From positions 3,136,157-3,200,156 of the forward strand of contig NC_084687.1 in assembly GCF_028389875.1 (NCBI RefSeq): 64,000 nucleotides of DNA, read 5' to 3'. The translations under genes and the position numbers were made by a program. A model generated the notes under the pieces. The model made no database searches. It saw only the letters and a list, made by a program, of their open reading frames with translations, and had not been told where the DNA came from. The stretch comes from Rhea pennata (taxonomy: Eukaryota > Chordata > Aves > Rheiformes > Rheidae). This document shows, piece after piece, positions 1 to 11,480 of the stretch; position 1 is the first letter of the stretch, and each line of letters begins with the position of its first letter.

Positions 1-2
1 AA

Positions 3-2118
3 CTGCCTGAGGCTGAGCTGCTCGATGTGATGCAGGAGGAGGGAGCTGGGGCAGATGCAGATGTGCAGCCAGTGGAGGAGGCCAAAAGCGCAGGGGAACT
101 GGATGGCTGGAGTAGTGATGCAAGCATGCAGTCGCTTGCAGAGGCTGAGGAGCTCGAATTCACCCCGGGTGGAAGCGCAGAGGCAGAGCTGCAGCCCTCG
201 AGCGAGGCCGGCTCTATGGATATGGAACAGGGAAAGAGCGTGGCTCCACATGTGCAACCTCCAGATGAGGCTGATACAACCAAACAAGAGCTGCAGGAGG
301 GAAGTGCTGCTGCTGTGAACTCTGAGAGCCCTTCCCCAGCAGAAACCCTCGCAGGGAGCTTAGGTCCAGATGTGCTGCTCCCCGTTACAGCTCAGGGCCT
401 GGAAATCATGGAGGCAGAGGATGTTGAGGCAGAAACACAGCTGCGGGAGGTCCCCAGCCCAGAAAGCCCACAGAGAGCAAGTCATACAGCTGAGCAGCTT
501 GAATTCACCCCAGGCAAGAGCACAGAGGCAGAGCTGCAGCCCCTGAGTGAGGCTGGCTCTCCAGATCCACTTGCAGTGGGACTTGGGCCAGGAGAGGACT
601 ATGCTGCAGGTCCACAGCCGCACAAGGAGGCTGAAAGCCTGGGAGCACGTGAGGCTCTGAGCCCTGACATGGACGTGCTGCCACTTGCAGAGGTTGAGGA
701 GCCCAAATTCACCCTGAGCGAGAGCACAGTGGCAGATCTGGGACCCCTGGGTGCAGCTCAGATGTGGGAAGGGGTACCAGGACAGAGGATTGCTTTGGAG
801 GCATGTGTGGTTCCCAGGGCAGATGTCCCAGATGGGATGGCTGATGCAAAAGCGCAGCCCTTGGCTGGAGCTGTAACACAAGGGGCTCAACCCCATGACA
901 AGGCCACCGCCGACATTGAGACTACTGATCTGGAAGTAATGCTGGGAGGCTTTGCTGGGACAGACGGGCAGATCCTGGAGGAAAGCCAGACACTAGAGAT
1001 AACCCAGGGAGAGAGAGCTGATGCATGTTCACTACCTGCAGAAGGGGCTCAGAAGCTAGAAGTTGTTCAGGCTGAGATGATTCATCCAGAATTTTTGTCC
1101 TGTGCTTTGGGGGCTTTGAATGGGGAAAAAACAGAGGGAAAAAGCACTGATCTAGAAATGTATTCACTGGAGACTCCTAAGGCAGAAGTAATGCAGGGGG
1201 ACAAGGCTCACACAGGTGTGCTAGAGGAGCCTAAAGAAGCGATGCTAGGGGAGAGCATTGATCCAGCTCTGTACTCGTTCAAGATCCATGCAGTAGAAAC
1301 ATGGCAGGGAGAGAGGACTGACGCAGAGGTGAGGCCTCTGTATGTAGCCCAAGATCAAGGAGTGGTGCAGAGTGTGAGCTTTGAGGCAGACGAGGGCTTT
1401 TTAGCCCAAACTGAGGGCTTACAACTAAAGCAGGGTCGTGATGCTGGTGCAGCCACGCTGGCCTCACCTGTTTCAGTGGTGCCGTTACCAATCAGGGGGA
1501 GAAAGCAGGAAACACTGATGCAGGAGGATGTTCTCGTTCCAGATCTGCAACGGCTAGGCGTTTCAGGACAGCAGCAGGTCTCAAGACAGGCAGATAAGGT
1601 GAGGCCAGATGTTGCTCCTGAGCAGCTGCTGCCAGAGGAGAAGCCACTGTGGGTGTCAAAAACGGAGCAGGTAGCTGCTGAGCACGCTGAGCCTCCAAAA
1701 GAGGAGGTGCCACCAGTATCTACCCTTTGCACAAGTGTCCAACGCAAGGAGCACACAGAGAGCAATCTGGCAGGGACACTCCTTGGAGACAGCCCACTGA
1801 GAGATGTAGCCAACAGTGGGATACAGCCTCCAACATACCTCTCAGAAGAACTGAGAAATGGTCTGGATGTTGGTCAACGGGATGGGAAGCAAGATGTCAG
1901 GCTAAAAACACAGCAGGAAGCAAAGTCCAGCCCAGAAGACCCAGGGGCTGTATTGGTTGATGGGGCAGGAACTGTCCCAGCACGCTTTCTTGAAACCTGT
2001 CCTGATCCAGACCACCTCTACAACGTGCTGTTTGTCGGGGATTCCCATGTGGGCAAGACATCATTCCTGTACCGGTTACGTGCAAACTCCTTCAACCCGC
2101 ACCTCACTGCTACAGTAG
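3..2118 (+). CDS. RAB44: RAB44 large exon: acidic linker plus P-loop
   Basis: The reading frame is open from the window edge, so the true start is upstream; the first visible ATG at 27 is not the start codon. The exon encodes about 670 residues of low-complexity acidic sequence, then the first GTPase strand and the P-loop GDSHVGKTS at 2037-2063. The donor is G|GTAGGC after 2118, in phase 1. Reading through it gives a false stop at 2205-2207. The donor is supported because joining to 2646 restores the Rab switch I sequence TATVGLDYQ. Confidence 0.88.
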
Positions 2119-5100
2119 GTAGGCTTCCTTCAGCTCCTCTCTGGGACAGCTTGGTCCTTGCTCAGATAACCATCTCAGCTCCCTTGCCTTCGCTCTTCAG
2201 CCTTTAAGATGAATGAACAAGATGAGAATCAGTTTAAATTCTCAATAACTCATTGCTCACTGCCCGTCAGGGCACAGCACTACCTACCAGTGGTCATTAC
2301 ATGCATGGCACCACTTATCTCCAGCATGGGAGCCTAAGTGTCACCTAGCACCTCCAGAGGTGGAGGTGACGCTCTCCAGAGAATTAATGCTGATGTGATT
2401 TAACCAGGCCTTGTTTCAAAGGCTCTAGTGGTTTTTTGCTCCTCTCTGCCTTTCGGCTCCGTGTTCTTCTCTTAATCAACCTGCTTTTACTCAGCCTGAA
2501 GCTAGAGACCTTTCCAAAATCTGGCCATCAAAGATCTAAAAGCTTGAGTGCAGACCACACGCTTGCACTGTGTGGTTCTGCACTCATCCTCTATCTCGAG
2601 GATGAACCCTACAACATCACGCTGTTCCTGGTGTGTATGTCCTAGGACTGGACTACCAGATCAAAAACTTTATCGTGGACGACAAACTTTTTTCTCTCCG
2701 CCTGTGGGACTCAGCTGGGCAAGAAAGGTAAGGTGCTGCGCTGTGGGGAAGCAACCGGGATATTTTGGTAGCTTATTCAAATAAATGCTCTTGGCTTGGC
2801 TAAACAAAGTGAGATTGTTTAAGGGCCTCTAAATAAGTGTGACATCAGATAAAGAAGAATAAAGAAGTAATTAAGATAAAAATAAGTACTCAGGCTGTCT
2901 CTATGGCCTCCTTCATAAGTACAGGAGCAAAATCTGGTGTCTCCCTGAATTTTCAGATAAATCCCTGCTGATTTCCAAGAGGACAGACGTTAATCTTTAA
3001 TGTCCTCAAGTGTGTGTACACATATCTTTAGAGATGTATTTTCAAGTTCAGAGTTCAAGTATTTATATGCATGCCTAAGTCAAACATCCGTCAAGCTCTG
3101 GAAAATACTGCTTTTCAGCCTTCACCCAAGCGAGTTTCTGCCATTTTTGTACGCGCGCATTTCCATGTGAAACCTTGGTGACCATTTAAACTGCACGCAG
3201 GTACCACAGTGTCACCAAGCAGTTTTTCCGGAAGGCAGACGGCGTCGTGCTGATGTACGATATCACGTCGGAATATTCCTTCACGGACGTGCGCTACTGG
3301 CTGAGCTGTATCCAGGTGGGTGAACTGGGAAATCCTCGGTCCTGCCCCTGTGGCTTGGAAATGCCCAGTGACTCCACGATCAGCATTTCACTGACTTGAC
3401 TTCTAGCGCTGGGTCAGGGCCTGACGTCTGAAGGCATTCTGCTTTGCTTTCATTAGAAAATCATTCTTCTTTGAGGATATTAAAAATTCCAATGCCAACA
3501 TTCTTCACCATTTTGCAATGTTTCCAGGTATTTTCTGTTGCTAATACCATTATGATGATTATCAACTTTTTTCTTTTTTCTTCCTTTTTTTTTTTTTTTA
3601 ACTGAAAACTGGCATTTTTTTTTAACTGAAAAATCTTGAAAGTGTTTTCAAAACCATTTCTAAAATCAAGAAGCATAGTCTATTTTATATACGGGGAATT
3701 GGGAAGTAATGTGTCTTGTCAGAGATTTTCAGTGACGTATAAAATGAATGTTTAAAATGGAATAAGATAGGTTGTCACTTTGCTTGGGGCCTTTAAGTCA
3801 TAGCCGGACCATCTTCTGAAGGTTATCACAAAGTCAAATACAAAGTGAGTCCACTATGGGCATAACTCATCCAGTTCTCTGTAGTATTTAAGAGGCCAAG
3901 AGAGGTGATTTAAGAGGGAAAAAAGACAAAAAAGCTTAAGTTCTTGAACTAGGTTAAAAGCATTTAAGGTTTGGTTTATCAGCCCGGTCCACGGGTGTCC
4001 TTGATGGTGCTTCCAGCTGCATTTAGAAGTGTGTCTGGCCATGCTTCAGAGAAAGTCTAGATGCAAACCTGCTTCTCCCCTCCTTAACTGCGCAGGAAGG
4101 AGCAGAAGACGGAGTCACTGTTCTGCTCCTGGGGAACAAAACCGACTGCGCTGCAGAGAGACGGGTCGCTACGAAGGAAGGGGAGCGCTTGGCTCAGGTG
4201 GGTACACAGCCCCGTGAAAGCACGCCGGTTGCTCCAGCTTTACCACTAGCTGAATGTGACCAAAGTTAAGCAAGGACAGCTGAAAGGATGGATGCAGAAC
4301 CCATCTTGCCATCCTTACCCCCTTGTTGTCCGAGGGTCGATTCATATTACGTTTGGGATTTGGGCCAGTATCGGCTGAGTTGTTTTACATATGGAGACAT
4401 CAGGACAGAGAGGTTAGTTCCTTTTTTACCAACTAGTTACTGGCAAAGCTTGAAAAACCTGGGAACATCTAGTTATCATCTCCATATTCAGTCCTGTAAT
4501 GACTGCCTCACATCTGCTTCTGTCTGTAGCATCTGTCTTTTCCTCAATATTAAATGTTGGTGTCATAGCTACGAGAAGAGCTGGATTTCATCCTTTGCAT
4601 TCCTGTAAATCAATAATTATTCAGTTACTTGTTTCCTTGAATCTGGAAGGCCTTCTGGTCCTTGTGTTTCCATTTGACTGTGACTTTTCCTTGGATATTT
4701 ACCCCTGTGTCTATGAAGCTATTCCAACCAAATGCAATAGAAGTGCATTTCTAGTTGAGATTTTTGTCTTCCAGGAGCATCAGCTCACATTTTATGAATG
4801 CAGCGCTGTGTCGGGTCACAACGTCTCCGAGTCCATGATCAGCTTAATCAGGTGAGCCAAACACTTGGATTTTGCCCATCTGCCCTGAAATTAATGGGCA
4901 GTGAAGGGCCAGGATATGCTTTAAGATGTGGCCTGAATATTCAGCATTGCAGCAAGGAGCTTAAAAAACCTTCGCTGGCGTATTTGTGTGCCTACGAGAC
5001 ACATTAGAAAGCAAGATGGCAAATGAATCCCGACAGAAGCTGATCCATTTAAACGTCAGACTCCTCCAGTAAATACTTCCAGTGTCACTTCCAGATGCTG

Positions 5101-5587
5101 CTGGTCCTTTCTGCTTCCCTCGGCTCAGGGATTATCATGATCTAAAGGATTAAGACAGCTCTAAGCACTGAAGTTACTTCTCCTCATCTGGGAATTCAGC
5201 GCCAATAAGGCAGATGCCTGGTGGGAAGCAGTAAATCAGAGCTCGATATACTAGATGGGGTTTACTTACCCTGTTTGGAGTCACTCCCAGCCCTCACCCC
5301 AGCTCTCAGGATGCTTCAGATTTCTCTCTGGGTCAGTTGACATTGATTCTGTCTGTGACTCAGTTTAGGCTGGTATTTTCAGCCACGTCTGTGGCTCTTG
5401 CTGGAAGGCTCAGAGCCAACTCTACCAACATTTGTTAAAACAGAACAGAAATGCAAAACGTGGGAAAAGGTTATGAGCTTCATCTGCTTCTTGTCCTACC
5501 AGGTTACTCAAAATCCGTGAAGATCAATTGAAAACCAAGGTAGAAGAGGAACCAAAGCCAACTCAGAAGAAAAAGGGCTGCTGCTGA
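3..5587 (+). CDS. RAB44: RAB44, large Rab-family GTPase (5'-partial, six exons visible)
   Basis: A Rab GTPase with a long N-terminal extension, of the RAB44/RASEF/CRACR2A class, which acts in membrane trafficking and granule release. The visible coding exons are 3-2118, 2646-2727, 3201-3315, 4096-4197, 4775-4851 and 5503-5587. All introns are GT-AG, phases agree, and they join into 858 residues plus stop. About 670 residues of acidic, repetitive, Glu/Ala/Pro/Ser-rich sequence precede the GTPase fold. That fold has the P-loop GDSHVGKTS, the switch II motif WDSAGQER, the base-binding NKTD, an SA-type G5 motif and a terminal GCC for double geranylgeranylation. The N-terminal EF-hands and coiled coil known in mammalian RAB44 would lie upstream of the window. 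The five introns (2119-2645, 2728-3200, 3316-4095, 4198-4774, 4852-5502) hold only unique sequence and T-rich tracts. RASEF is the main alternative; neighbouring C6orf89 and PI16 favour RAB44. Confidence 0.9.
2646..2727 (+). CDS. RAB44: RAB44 exon: switch I to switch II
   Basis: Encodes the segment from GLDYQIKNF to LWDSAGQER, which holds the second GTPase strand and the DxxG/Q switch II motif. The acceptor is TCCTAG|GA and the donor AG|GTAAGG. Phase 1 in and phase 2 out match the flanking exons. Confidence 0.9.
3201..3315 (+). CDS. RAB44: RAB44 exon: post-switch II helix and strand 4
   Basis: Encodes YHSVTKQFFRKADGVVLMYD and then ITSEYSFTDVRYW, the classic Rab run after switch II with strand 4 (VVLMYDI). 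The acceptor is CACGCAG|G and the donor CAG|GTGGGT. The exon ends in phase 0. Confidence 0.9.
4096..4197 (+). CDS. RAB44: RAB44 exon: NKxD guanine-specificity motif
   Basis: Encodes EGAEDGVTVLLLGNKTD followed by a charged segment ending in ERLAQ. NKTD lies at 4135-4146 and contacts the guanine base in Ras-fold GTPases. The acceptor is GCGCAG|GAA, the donor CAG|GTGGGT, and the exon is exactly 34 codons. Confidence 0.9.
4775..4851 (+). CDS. RAB44: RAB44 exon: G5 motif
   Basis: Encodes EHQLTFYECSAVSGHNVSES and MISLIR. FYECSAVSG corresponds to the FFETSAK-type G5 loop of Rabs, with a Val in place of the usual Lys. The acceptor is TTCCAG|GAG and the donor AG|GTGAGC (phase 2). Confidence 0.88.
5503..5587 (+). 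CDS. RAB44: RAB44 last exon with Cys-Cys prenylation tail
   Basis: Encodes a short basic tail ending in KKKGCC and the stop TGA at 5585-5587. A terminal CC is the normal substrate for Rab geranylgeranyl transferase, so the protein should be doubly prenylated and membrane-attached. The acceptor is CTACCAG|G. Confidence 0.9.
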
Positions 5588-6290
5588 TGGTCGCCGGTTC
5601 TCTGTTTTGATCTGAAACTGCAGCAACAGCCAGAAAAGCATAAAGATAGTCCTCTGGCACAGGCTCTGCTCCCCATGGGCACCGGCTCTGCTCCCCGCGC
5701 GTCTGACTTGTCTGCTTGCTCTCCACTGCTCAGAGCAAGAGTTATCGGGAAGGAGCAGGCTGTCATGCCTCCTTCCCTTGTAACTGGCTTCGAGTACCGT
5801 CTGGCCCCAGAGTACCCAAGCACTCCAAATCCAAGTGGTAAAGTTCCCCAACAAGTATTTGGGAGACTGAAACCTGGCTAAGAAAAAGGGTAGACAAGGA
5901 ACCCAGCTCGATTTTGAGCTCCTAGAGCAGCATCGGACCCAGCAGGTGGGAAAAGCCAGTTTGCGGTTAACAGAAAGAAATACCAGAAGGCCAGTGTACG
6001 AACCAAGAGGATTTTAGGACTGTTTGTGCTACTCTGCAGCAGTGACTTTCTCTCTAGCTTTACGATCTGCTAGCATTTGATGTGAAACAACAAAATATGC
6101 GGTATATCCCAAATGCTCTCTGCGAGGCTGTCCAATTAGGCAAGGTAAAGGTAGTTGTTACTCTTTCATGGTTTACCATGCCAGTGAGCAGGAACAGGTC
6201 TCAACAAAAAAAAAAAATACTAAAACATTTGTTCAAAATACATTAAAAAGAGAAAAGGAAAAAAAAAATAAAAGTCCAGGATAATAGAGC
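5588..6290 (+). other. Probable RAB44 3' UTR with AATAAA
   Basis: No open frame of note follows the stop. An AATAAA lies at 6267-6272 inside an A-rich run, which would give a 3' UTR of about 0.7 kb. A second AATAAA at 7547-7552 could serve a longer form. The end is inferred from these signals only. Confidence 0.4.
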
Positions 6291-8690
6291 GTTGAGGTGA
6301 TGAGCTCATTGATACGTGATCAGACAAATGCTTCTGAGTGTCCACTTCATTGCCCCGTGCCCAGAGCAGAGTCTGTAAATCTCAGGATGGGCAGGGAAAA
6401 CGCAAGCTCCTGCAGCCAGCCCTTAGAAAATGATAGAGCTCCTTTCCAAAGTGCTACTTTTTTATTCTTTCTTTACAACTTCAAGCAGGGAACAGTCTCT
6501 TTGCAGAGAAAGCCACACCAACTAAGTAAACAAAAATGGAAATATTGTATTTTAGATTTTTTTTTTTTAATATTACGGGGGGAAATGTATGCTATCTCCT
6601 CCAGCAGTTCAACAGATTTATTTAAAGACTATGCATACTTGCAGATTTGGGGAAATAATCACGCTCAGATTGCTTTTTTGTTGCCACTCTTATTTAAATG
6701 TATACTCAACAGAGTGTAGTAGCAACAGGAAAACCAAGGACCTGTTTTGTTAAAGGCTTTAGAAAAATACAGTCACAGTAAGAGTTTGTTTTTTTAATAA
6801 CACTATAAAAATGGATTTCATTCTGGATGTTTCTGGTTCTGTTATAGCTCAGCTTTCTAAGGAAACAAGGCTTAAGAGCTCTTCATACCTGTGAGTGTGT
6901 GTTTGTATCTGCTTTCTTTTTCCCTGCTTTTGAATCCATGGGCTGTTTCTCCTGGTAGTTAGGCCTCCCTACCATATTCCACTATAGAATATTTTTACTG
7001 AATGAGCAGCAGGAGAGCTTGAAGAAGGTTTTTTTTCTGTTTTTTGTTTTTTGGGGTTTTTTTGTTTTGTTTTGGGGTTTTGGGTTTTTTTGTTTTTTAC
7101 TAAGGAAGAGTTTACAGGGCTCAGGTCAGAGCTGTTTCAGGATTCAAAAATCTACAGTATCCAACAGCAGGGTTTGTTCAGTCCCATCTTCCTTATTTCT
7201 GCTTTGCTCTTTTATCTTAAAAGCACACGTAGAAATCTAAGCACGCTTTGCGAGTCTGGTCGATGATAAGAGTGGCATCGTCTCCGTTTAACCAGCCCAA
7301 AGCAGCTCCTTTCCCAGGGCCCGCAGCAGCTGCTAGCTGTATTCAGACCTCTGCCGTCCATCAGACCAGCTTTCCCCTTCGCCACAATTCGCTGGGATTA
7401 CGTGCGGGAGACGGCGCTTCTCCTGCGCAATCCTATTTCTGTTTGCCTGCAAGAGAATACGGAGTTGAGGTCACCCAGGCTAAATTCTTCCATTAGATGG
7501 CAGCAAATGCAGCACTACCTTCGAACTGTGTAATATTGCTGCTGCAAATAAAGAACAGCAAGGTCAAACAGGGCCCAAAACAGAGACCTGGAAAGGAGAT
7601 GGCTCTGAAGAACATCAGGTTGAAAGAAACAGCTGTTTTATTCCATTAGTACTTATGTCTATAAAAGAATCAAATTGATAAAAGAAATTTTGCTATACCA
7701 AAAATCTCCCTTGGAAATTAATCTTCTGTTGCCAGGCTGAGGGAAATGCCAAAATAAAAAAGTCAACAGAGCACTTTGAGAAATCTGCTGCATTGCATTT
7801 TAAAGCATCTTTCACCTTTAATAACTGGGAATCCCAGCTCTGCAAACTTCTACATTTTAGAATCAAAGGGACTCCTCATTTGCTAAACTCATGCATGAGT
7901 ATTTGGAGGAGGATCAAGGTCCCAGATACTAATAGTAACATGGAAAAGCATAATTGTACCAGAAGCATTTTTTTAATGCCAGGTTGCTTCCCTTTGAGTC
8001 ATTCATAATTATTAAAGGCACCCCACAAGAAAGAGAGGAACTTCCCAAGTTGAGTTAGGAATGCAAAATACATATTCCCAGCCCAAAGTCATTGGGCATC
8101 TACCTCCACTTGGTTTTGTTGTTTGCAACTTCAGAGCAGAGGAGCTGGATGAGATCCTGACAAGTTTTAACAGATCACCAGCTCTAGGTACGTTGGCTCC
8201 TGGGTTTCAGTCGGCCCCTTGCCAAATTATCCGTGATTGCCGTCGTTTAATGTCAGCAGTCATTTATTCCAGTTTGCAGATTAAAAAAAAAAAAAAATAC
8301 AGACTAAAGCAAGAAGAGCCGCTGACTCTCAAGAGTAACTTAGCTTTGAAGCCTTCAGCTACAAAAAAAAAAAGGTTCACAGAAGAGGTCAGTTCACAGC
8401 GGGGAAACTGAGGCAGCCAAAGGGAAAATAACACTTGCTCTGGCCGCAGCATCCCTGAGAAGCTCCTTCCCTTGGAACACGGGCTCTGAGTAAGTATCTG
8501 GACGCTGAGCCCTTTTTTCACTTCACAAGCTAGGATTTAAAAGGCAGGAAATTCAAAACTGATAAGAGGAAGTACTTTTTCTCGCAGTGTTTAATTAAAC
8601 TGCAGAATTCATCGCTGCAGGAAGTTGTTGAGGCCGAGAACTTAAACAAGATTGGAAAGGGGACCGGCGAGTCACACAGATAGCGAAAAC
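6291..8690. other. Intergenic DNA between RAB44 and C6orf89
   Basis: I see no exon with convincing splice sites or homology. It holds a T/G-rich tract (about 7027-7100), several A/T homopolymer runs, and an AATAAA at 7547-7552. CPNE5 and PPIL1, which lie here in human, were looked for by motif and not seen. Confidence 0.5.
7027..7100. repeat. T/G-rich simple tract
   Basis: A run of T blocks broken by G and GGGG blocks, almost without A or C. It contains repeated TTTTGGGG-like units. It is simple sequence and not coding. Confidence 0.8.
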
Positions 8691-8899
8691 GGTCGGCCTC
8701 ATCCCGGCCACCACCGCCAGACGCTTTCGAAACCGCGTTTAGATTAAGGCTCAAAGCCCACCTCCGAAATCGGGTGAGGCTCCGGCCGCCCGCTGCTCCC
8801 CCCCCCCCCCCCAAACCTTTAGCGCTGGCTGTGGCTCAGGGGAGCGTGGCTCGCGCCGCGTCCCAGCGCTCTGCCTCTGGAAGCCTTGCCCACGCTTTT

Positions 8900-9033
8900 A
8901 AAGATAGTAGCTGCTTTCTGTCACCCCGGGCAGGGTTAAGAGGAGCCGTCGTTGCCGGAGGCTGTGTCGGAGCGGCGCCGCTCCTCTCCGGAGCCGCGGG
9001 GACGAGCGCGCCGGGCGTCCCCGCAGCAGCACG
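8900..9033 (+). other. C6orf89: Candidate noncoding first exon of C6orf89
   Basis: A strong donor (ACG|GTAAGG) follows 9033 inside the CpG island. The start codon exon at 13639 has its own acceptor, so an upstream noncoding exon is required. The left edge is a guess. Other donors further into the island are possible. Confidence 0.4.
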
Positions 9034-9399
9034 GTAAGGGGGAGCGAAGGGAGCGGTGGTGTTTAGCAGGGTCCTGGGGGTGCTGTGGGGGCCTGACCCG
9101 CTGCAGAGGGTCTTGGGGGCTGCTCAGGTGGGTGCTGGGTGGGGCGTGGGGGGTGTTTCAGGAGGGCTGTGGGATCCAGGTATGGAAAGGCCTTGGGGTC
9201 CCGGTGGTCTCCGAGGGCCTTGGGGGTCCTGGAGGAGCCCCACGGGTGCTCTACTCGCAGGTGGGCGCCGAGGGACACCCCAGAGGTGGCCTCAGCTCTG
9301 GTGGGTGGGTGGGCTCGAGCGGGTGCTTGGAGGAGGATCGGGGGTGTCATGGGCACCGGTGGGTGCTGGAAAAGACCGTGACGGGCCCTGTGGGGTGCT

Positions 9400-9720
9400 G
9401 AGGGGGGTCTTAGGGATGGGGGGAGGGTCTCAGGGGTATCACAGGCCTGGGAGGAGGTCCCGGGGGGGGGATCTCGGGGGTGTCAGGCATAGGCAGGAGT
9501 TGGGTGGGGGTCTCAGAGCCCCGAGTGGGTCCTGGAGGGGGGGGTGTGTCGGGGGTGTCCCAGGCCGTTGTCAGGGGCCCAAGTGGGTGTTTGGGGGCTG
9601 TCAGGGGACTGCGCATGTGCTGGGAGGGGGGTCTCGGGGGTGGCAGAGCCCCGAGGGGGTCCCGGGAGGGGTCGCAGGGGTGTCACAGGCTTGGGGGGGT
9701 CCCGGGAGGGGGACGTTGAG
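9400..9720. repeat. G-rich degenerate minisatellite
   Basis: Phrases such as GGGTCTCAGG, GGGGTGTC, CACAGGC and GTCCCGGGAGGGG recur about every 50-60 bases with many changes. The DNA is almost purely G/T/C on the plus strand, which keeps several frames open by chance. Confidence 0.6.
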
Positions 9721-9768
9721 GGAGGCCGCGGCCCGGGGGGAGCCGCAGGCCCGGGCGGGCACCGAGGG

Positions 9769-9820
9769 AGCCGGGCCGGGCCGGGCCGAGCCGAGCCGGG
9801 CCGGGCCGGGGCGGGCCGGA
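9769..9820. repeat. GGGCC/GAGCC pentanucleotide repeat
   Basis: About ten tandem CCGGG or CCGAG units in the C6orf89 CpG island. G blocks on both strands make quadruplex formation plausible. Confidence 0.75.
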
Positions 9821-10590
9821 AGCAGGAAGCGGCGGCGCGGCCCCGCGGCCCCCCGCGGCCCGCCTCCATCGCGGGCGGGAGGAGCCCGGAGCCGGGCGGC
9901 GGAGCGGGGCAGCCGCCGGGCGGTGCCGGGGTGAGGCCGGGGCGGCGGGGGGAGGGGGCGGCCGGGACCCCGCCCGCGCCGGCTGCGGGGGGCCCCGAGC
10001 CGCTGGCGGCGGCGGAGGCCCCGGCGGGGCTCGTGGGGCGTCAGCGTGGCCCTGGCCGGCGCCTAGGCCTGGGGAGGGGGGGAGGAGGTTTGGGGGGCGA
10101 TACTCAGATTTGGGGGAGGATACCCAGGGTGGGTGGGGTTTTTTTTTTGGGGGGGGGAGCACCCCAAAATGGCCCTGCCTTGGGAATAAATGAGGGAGGC
10201 GGCGGCTGCGGGGGGGGGGGGGGGTTAAGGCCCCTTTTGTGGAGGGTTTTGCAGCTCGGCGCGGAGCCGGGCAGGCCGGGCCGGGGGGAGCGGGCCGGGG
10301 GTCCGTCCCCACCACCGGCGGGTCAAAGGGCCTAAAGCAGCTGAAATCCTCTTTTATTTTATTTTTTCTAACTGCTGTCTCCGGTTCAACAGCCCAGCCT
10401 TAGCAACGTGGACCGGCTCGCCCTCGTAAAGACACCTCTAACGGCTTTTCTCTCTTAAATATTCCAGTTTTTCTCCAAAGCCTCTGTCCAAGCGCTGAGG
10501 TGCGTGCTCCGTGCGCGGAGCGTGTTCTCTGTAACGAGGCGCCTGAAGTTCACAGGACGGGCCGCTTGGACGGACACCCGGCAGGGCAGC

Positions 10591-10617
10591 GCTGCTGCTG
10601 CTGCTGCTGCTGCTGCT
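10591..10617. repeat. (GCT)9 trinucleotide repeat
   Basis: Nine perfect GCT units. It lies in the presumed first intron of C6orf89, just past the CpG island. Length variation is likely between individuals. Confidence 0.9.
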
Positions 10618-11397
10618 TGGGGTGGTGGAGTTCATAAAAAATAGCACTGAGCGTATTGATTGTCCAGCTTAAAAGGCCTATTTTTGAGATGTTGCTGTGT
10701 CAAAGCAGTGAGACATAGTCACTACTAACAGCTAAGTACATACAGCAGCCTGTTGTTGTTTTGTCAGTTGTATTGTGCTGATAGGAAGGGAAGTAATGGA
10801 TTGTTAATTTTTTAAGGCCTCATCTGTTCTCAAAACAATGTCTTAGAAAAAACGCTTTATTTCCTGGCTGAGGACATGGCTTGCTGTTGAATTTGTCGAG
10901 GAATGGCAGTGGGTTTTGTAATGTCTGCCTGTGACTTGCTGGGGTTATCTTCAAATGTGTTTGCTTAGAGGTGAATACAAATGGAGAGGTGGGGAGAACA
11001 AAGAGGCACCTCTGCATTTTATGGTTGTGGGGAACTTGTGCTGTTCAGAAAAGGGGAAATTGCCTTGTTTGACAGCATTTCTGTAGGGTTAGTTGTCCTA
11101 AGTGGTTCCAGGCAGATCCTGTAAGCCTTGCAAGCAGAGAAAGCTTGCTGAATCTGCGGCAGTTCTGTATGGGAGAGGTGCATAGGCTTGAACTTTGGCC
11201 CACAGGAGCTAGAGGAAGCTAGATAACCCTTTGGATCACTTACTGTAGTGGTCTTGCAGTGTCAAGACAACTAGAGTTATCATAAAGGCTGGGGGGGGGG
11301 AAGCATTTAATGTCCTGTCCAGATGTGCTGGCTCTTGCTTGTTTTATGAATCAGGTTATTACATAAATGAAAGAGTTAGTAAAGCAGCATATTTTAT

Positions 11398-11480
11398 AGA
11401 GCCAAGTGTATGCCAGGTGCTTTGCAGATCAGAAGAAAAGATCTCTACCTTGGAGAGCTTACAATCCATAACGAGATGTT
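11398..11480. repeat. Ancient amniote SINE-like fragment
   Basis: Contains a GCCAGGTGCTTTGCAGA-type core followed by a CTTGGAGAGCTTACAATCC-type end. This pattern is common in old interspersed repeats of birds and reptiles. The family is not certain. Confidence 0.4.

Larger units (their letters stand above)
8690..10340. promoter_or_regulatory. CpG island, probable C6orf89 promoter
   Basis: CpG-dense, GC-rich DNA with a sharp change from the AT-richer flanks. It includes a C homopolymer near 8800-8812, a possible noncoding first exon ending at 9033, G-rich minisatellite-like DNA, GGGCC repeats, and long G runs near 10143-10160 and 10209-10226. Its position upstream of the C6orf89 start codon, separated by one intron, fits a housekeeping-type promoter. 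Which part holds the transcription start cannot be told from sequence alone. Confidence 0.7.

Noticed and set aside
5588..8690. PPIL1 or CPNE5 exons
   Set aside because: Looked for the cyclophilin FHRIIKDFMIQGGDP-type and copine C2/vWA motifs on both strands and saw none.
9056..9934. 292-codon plus-strand frame in the CpG island, and others overlapping it
   Set aside because: The composition is forced by G-rich minisatellite and GGGCC repeats; several frames on both strands are open at once and none has motifs.
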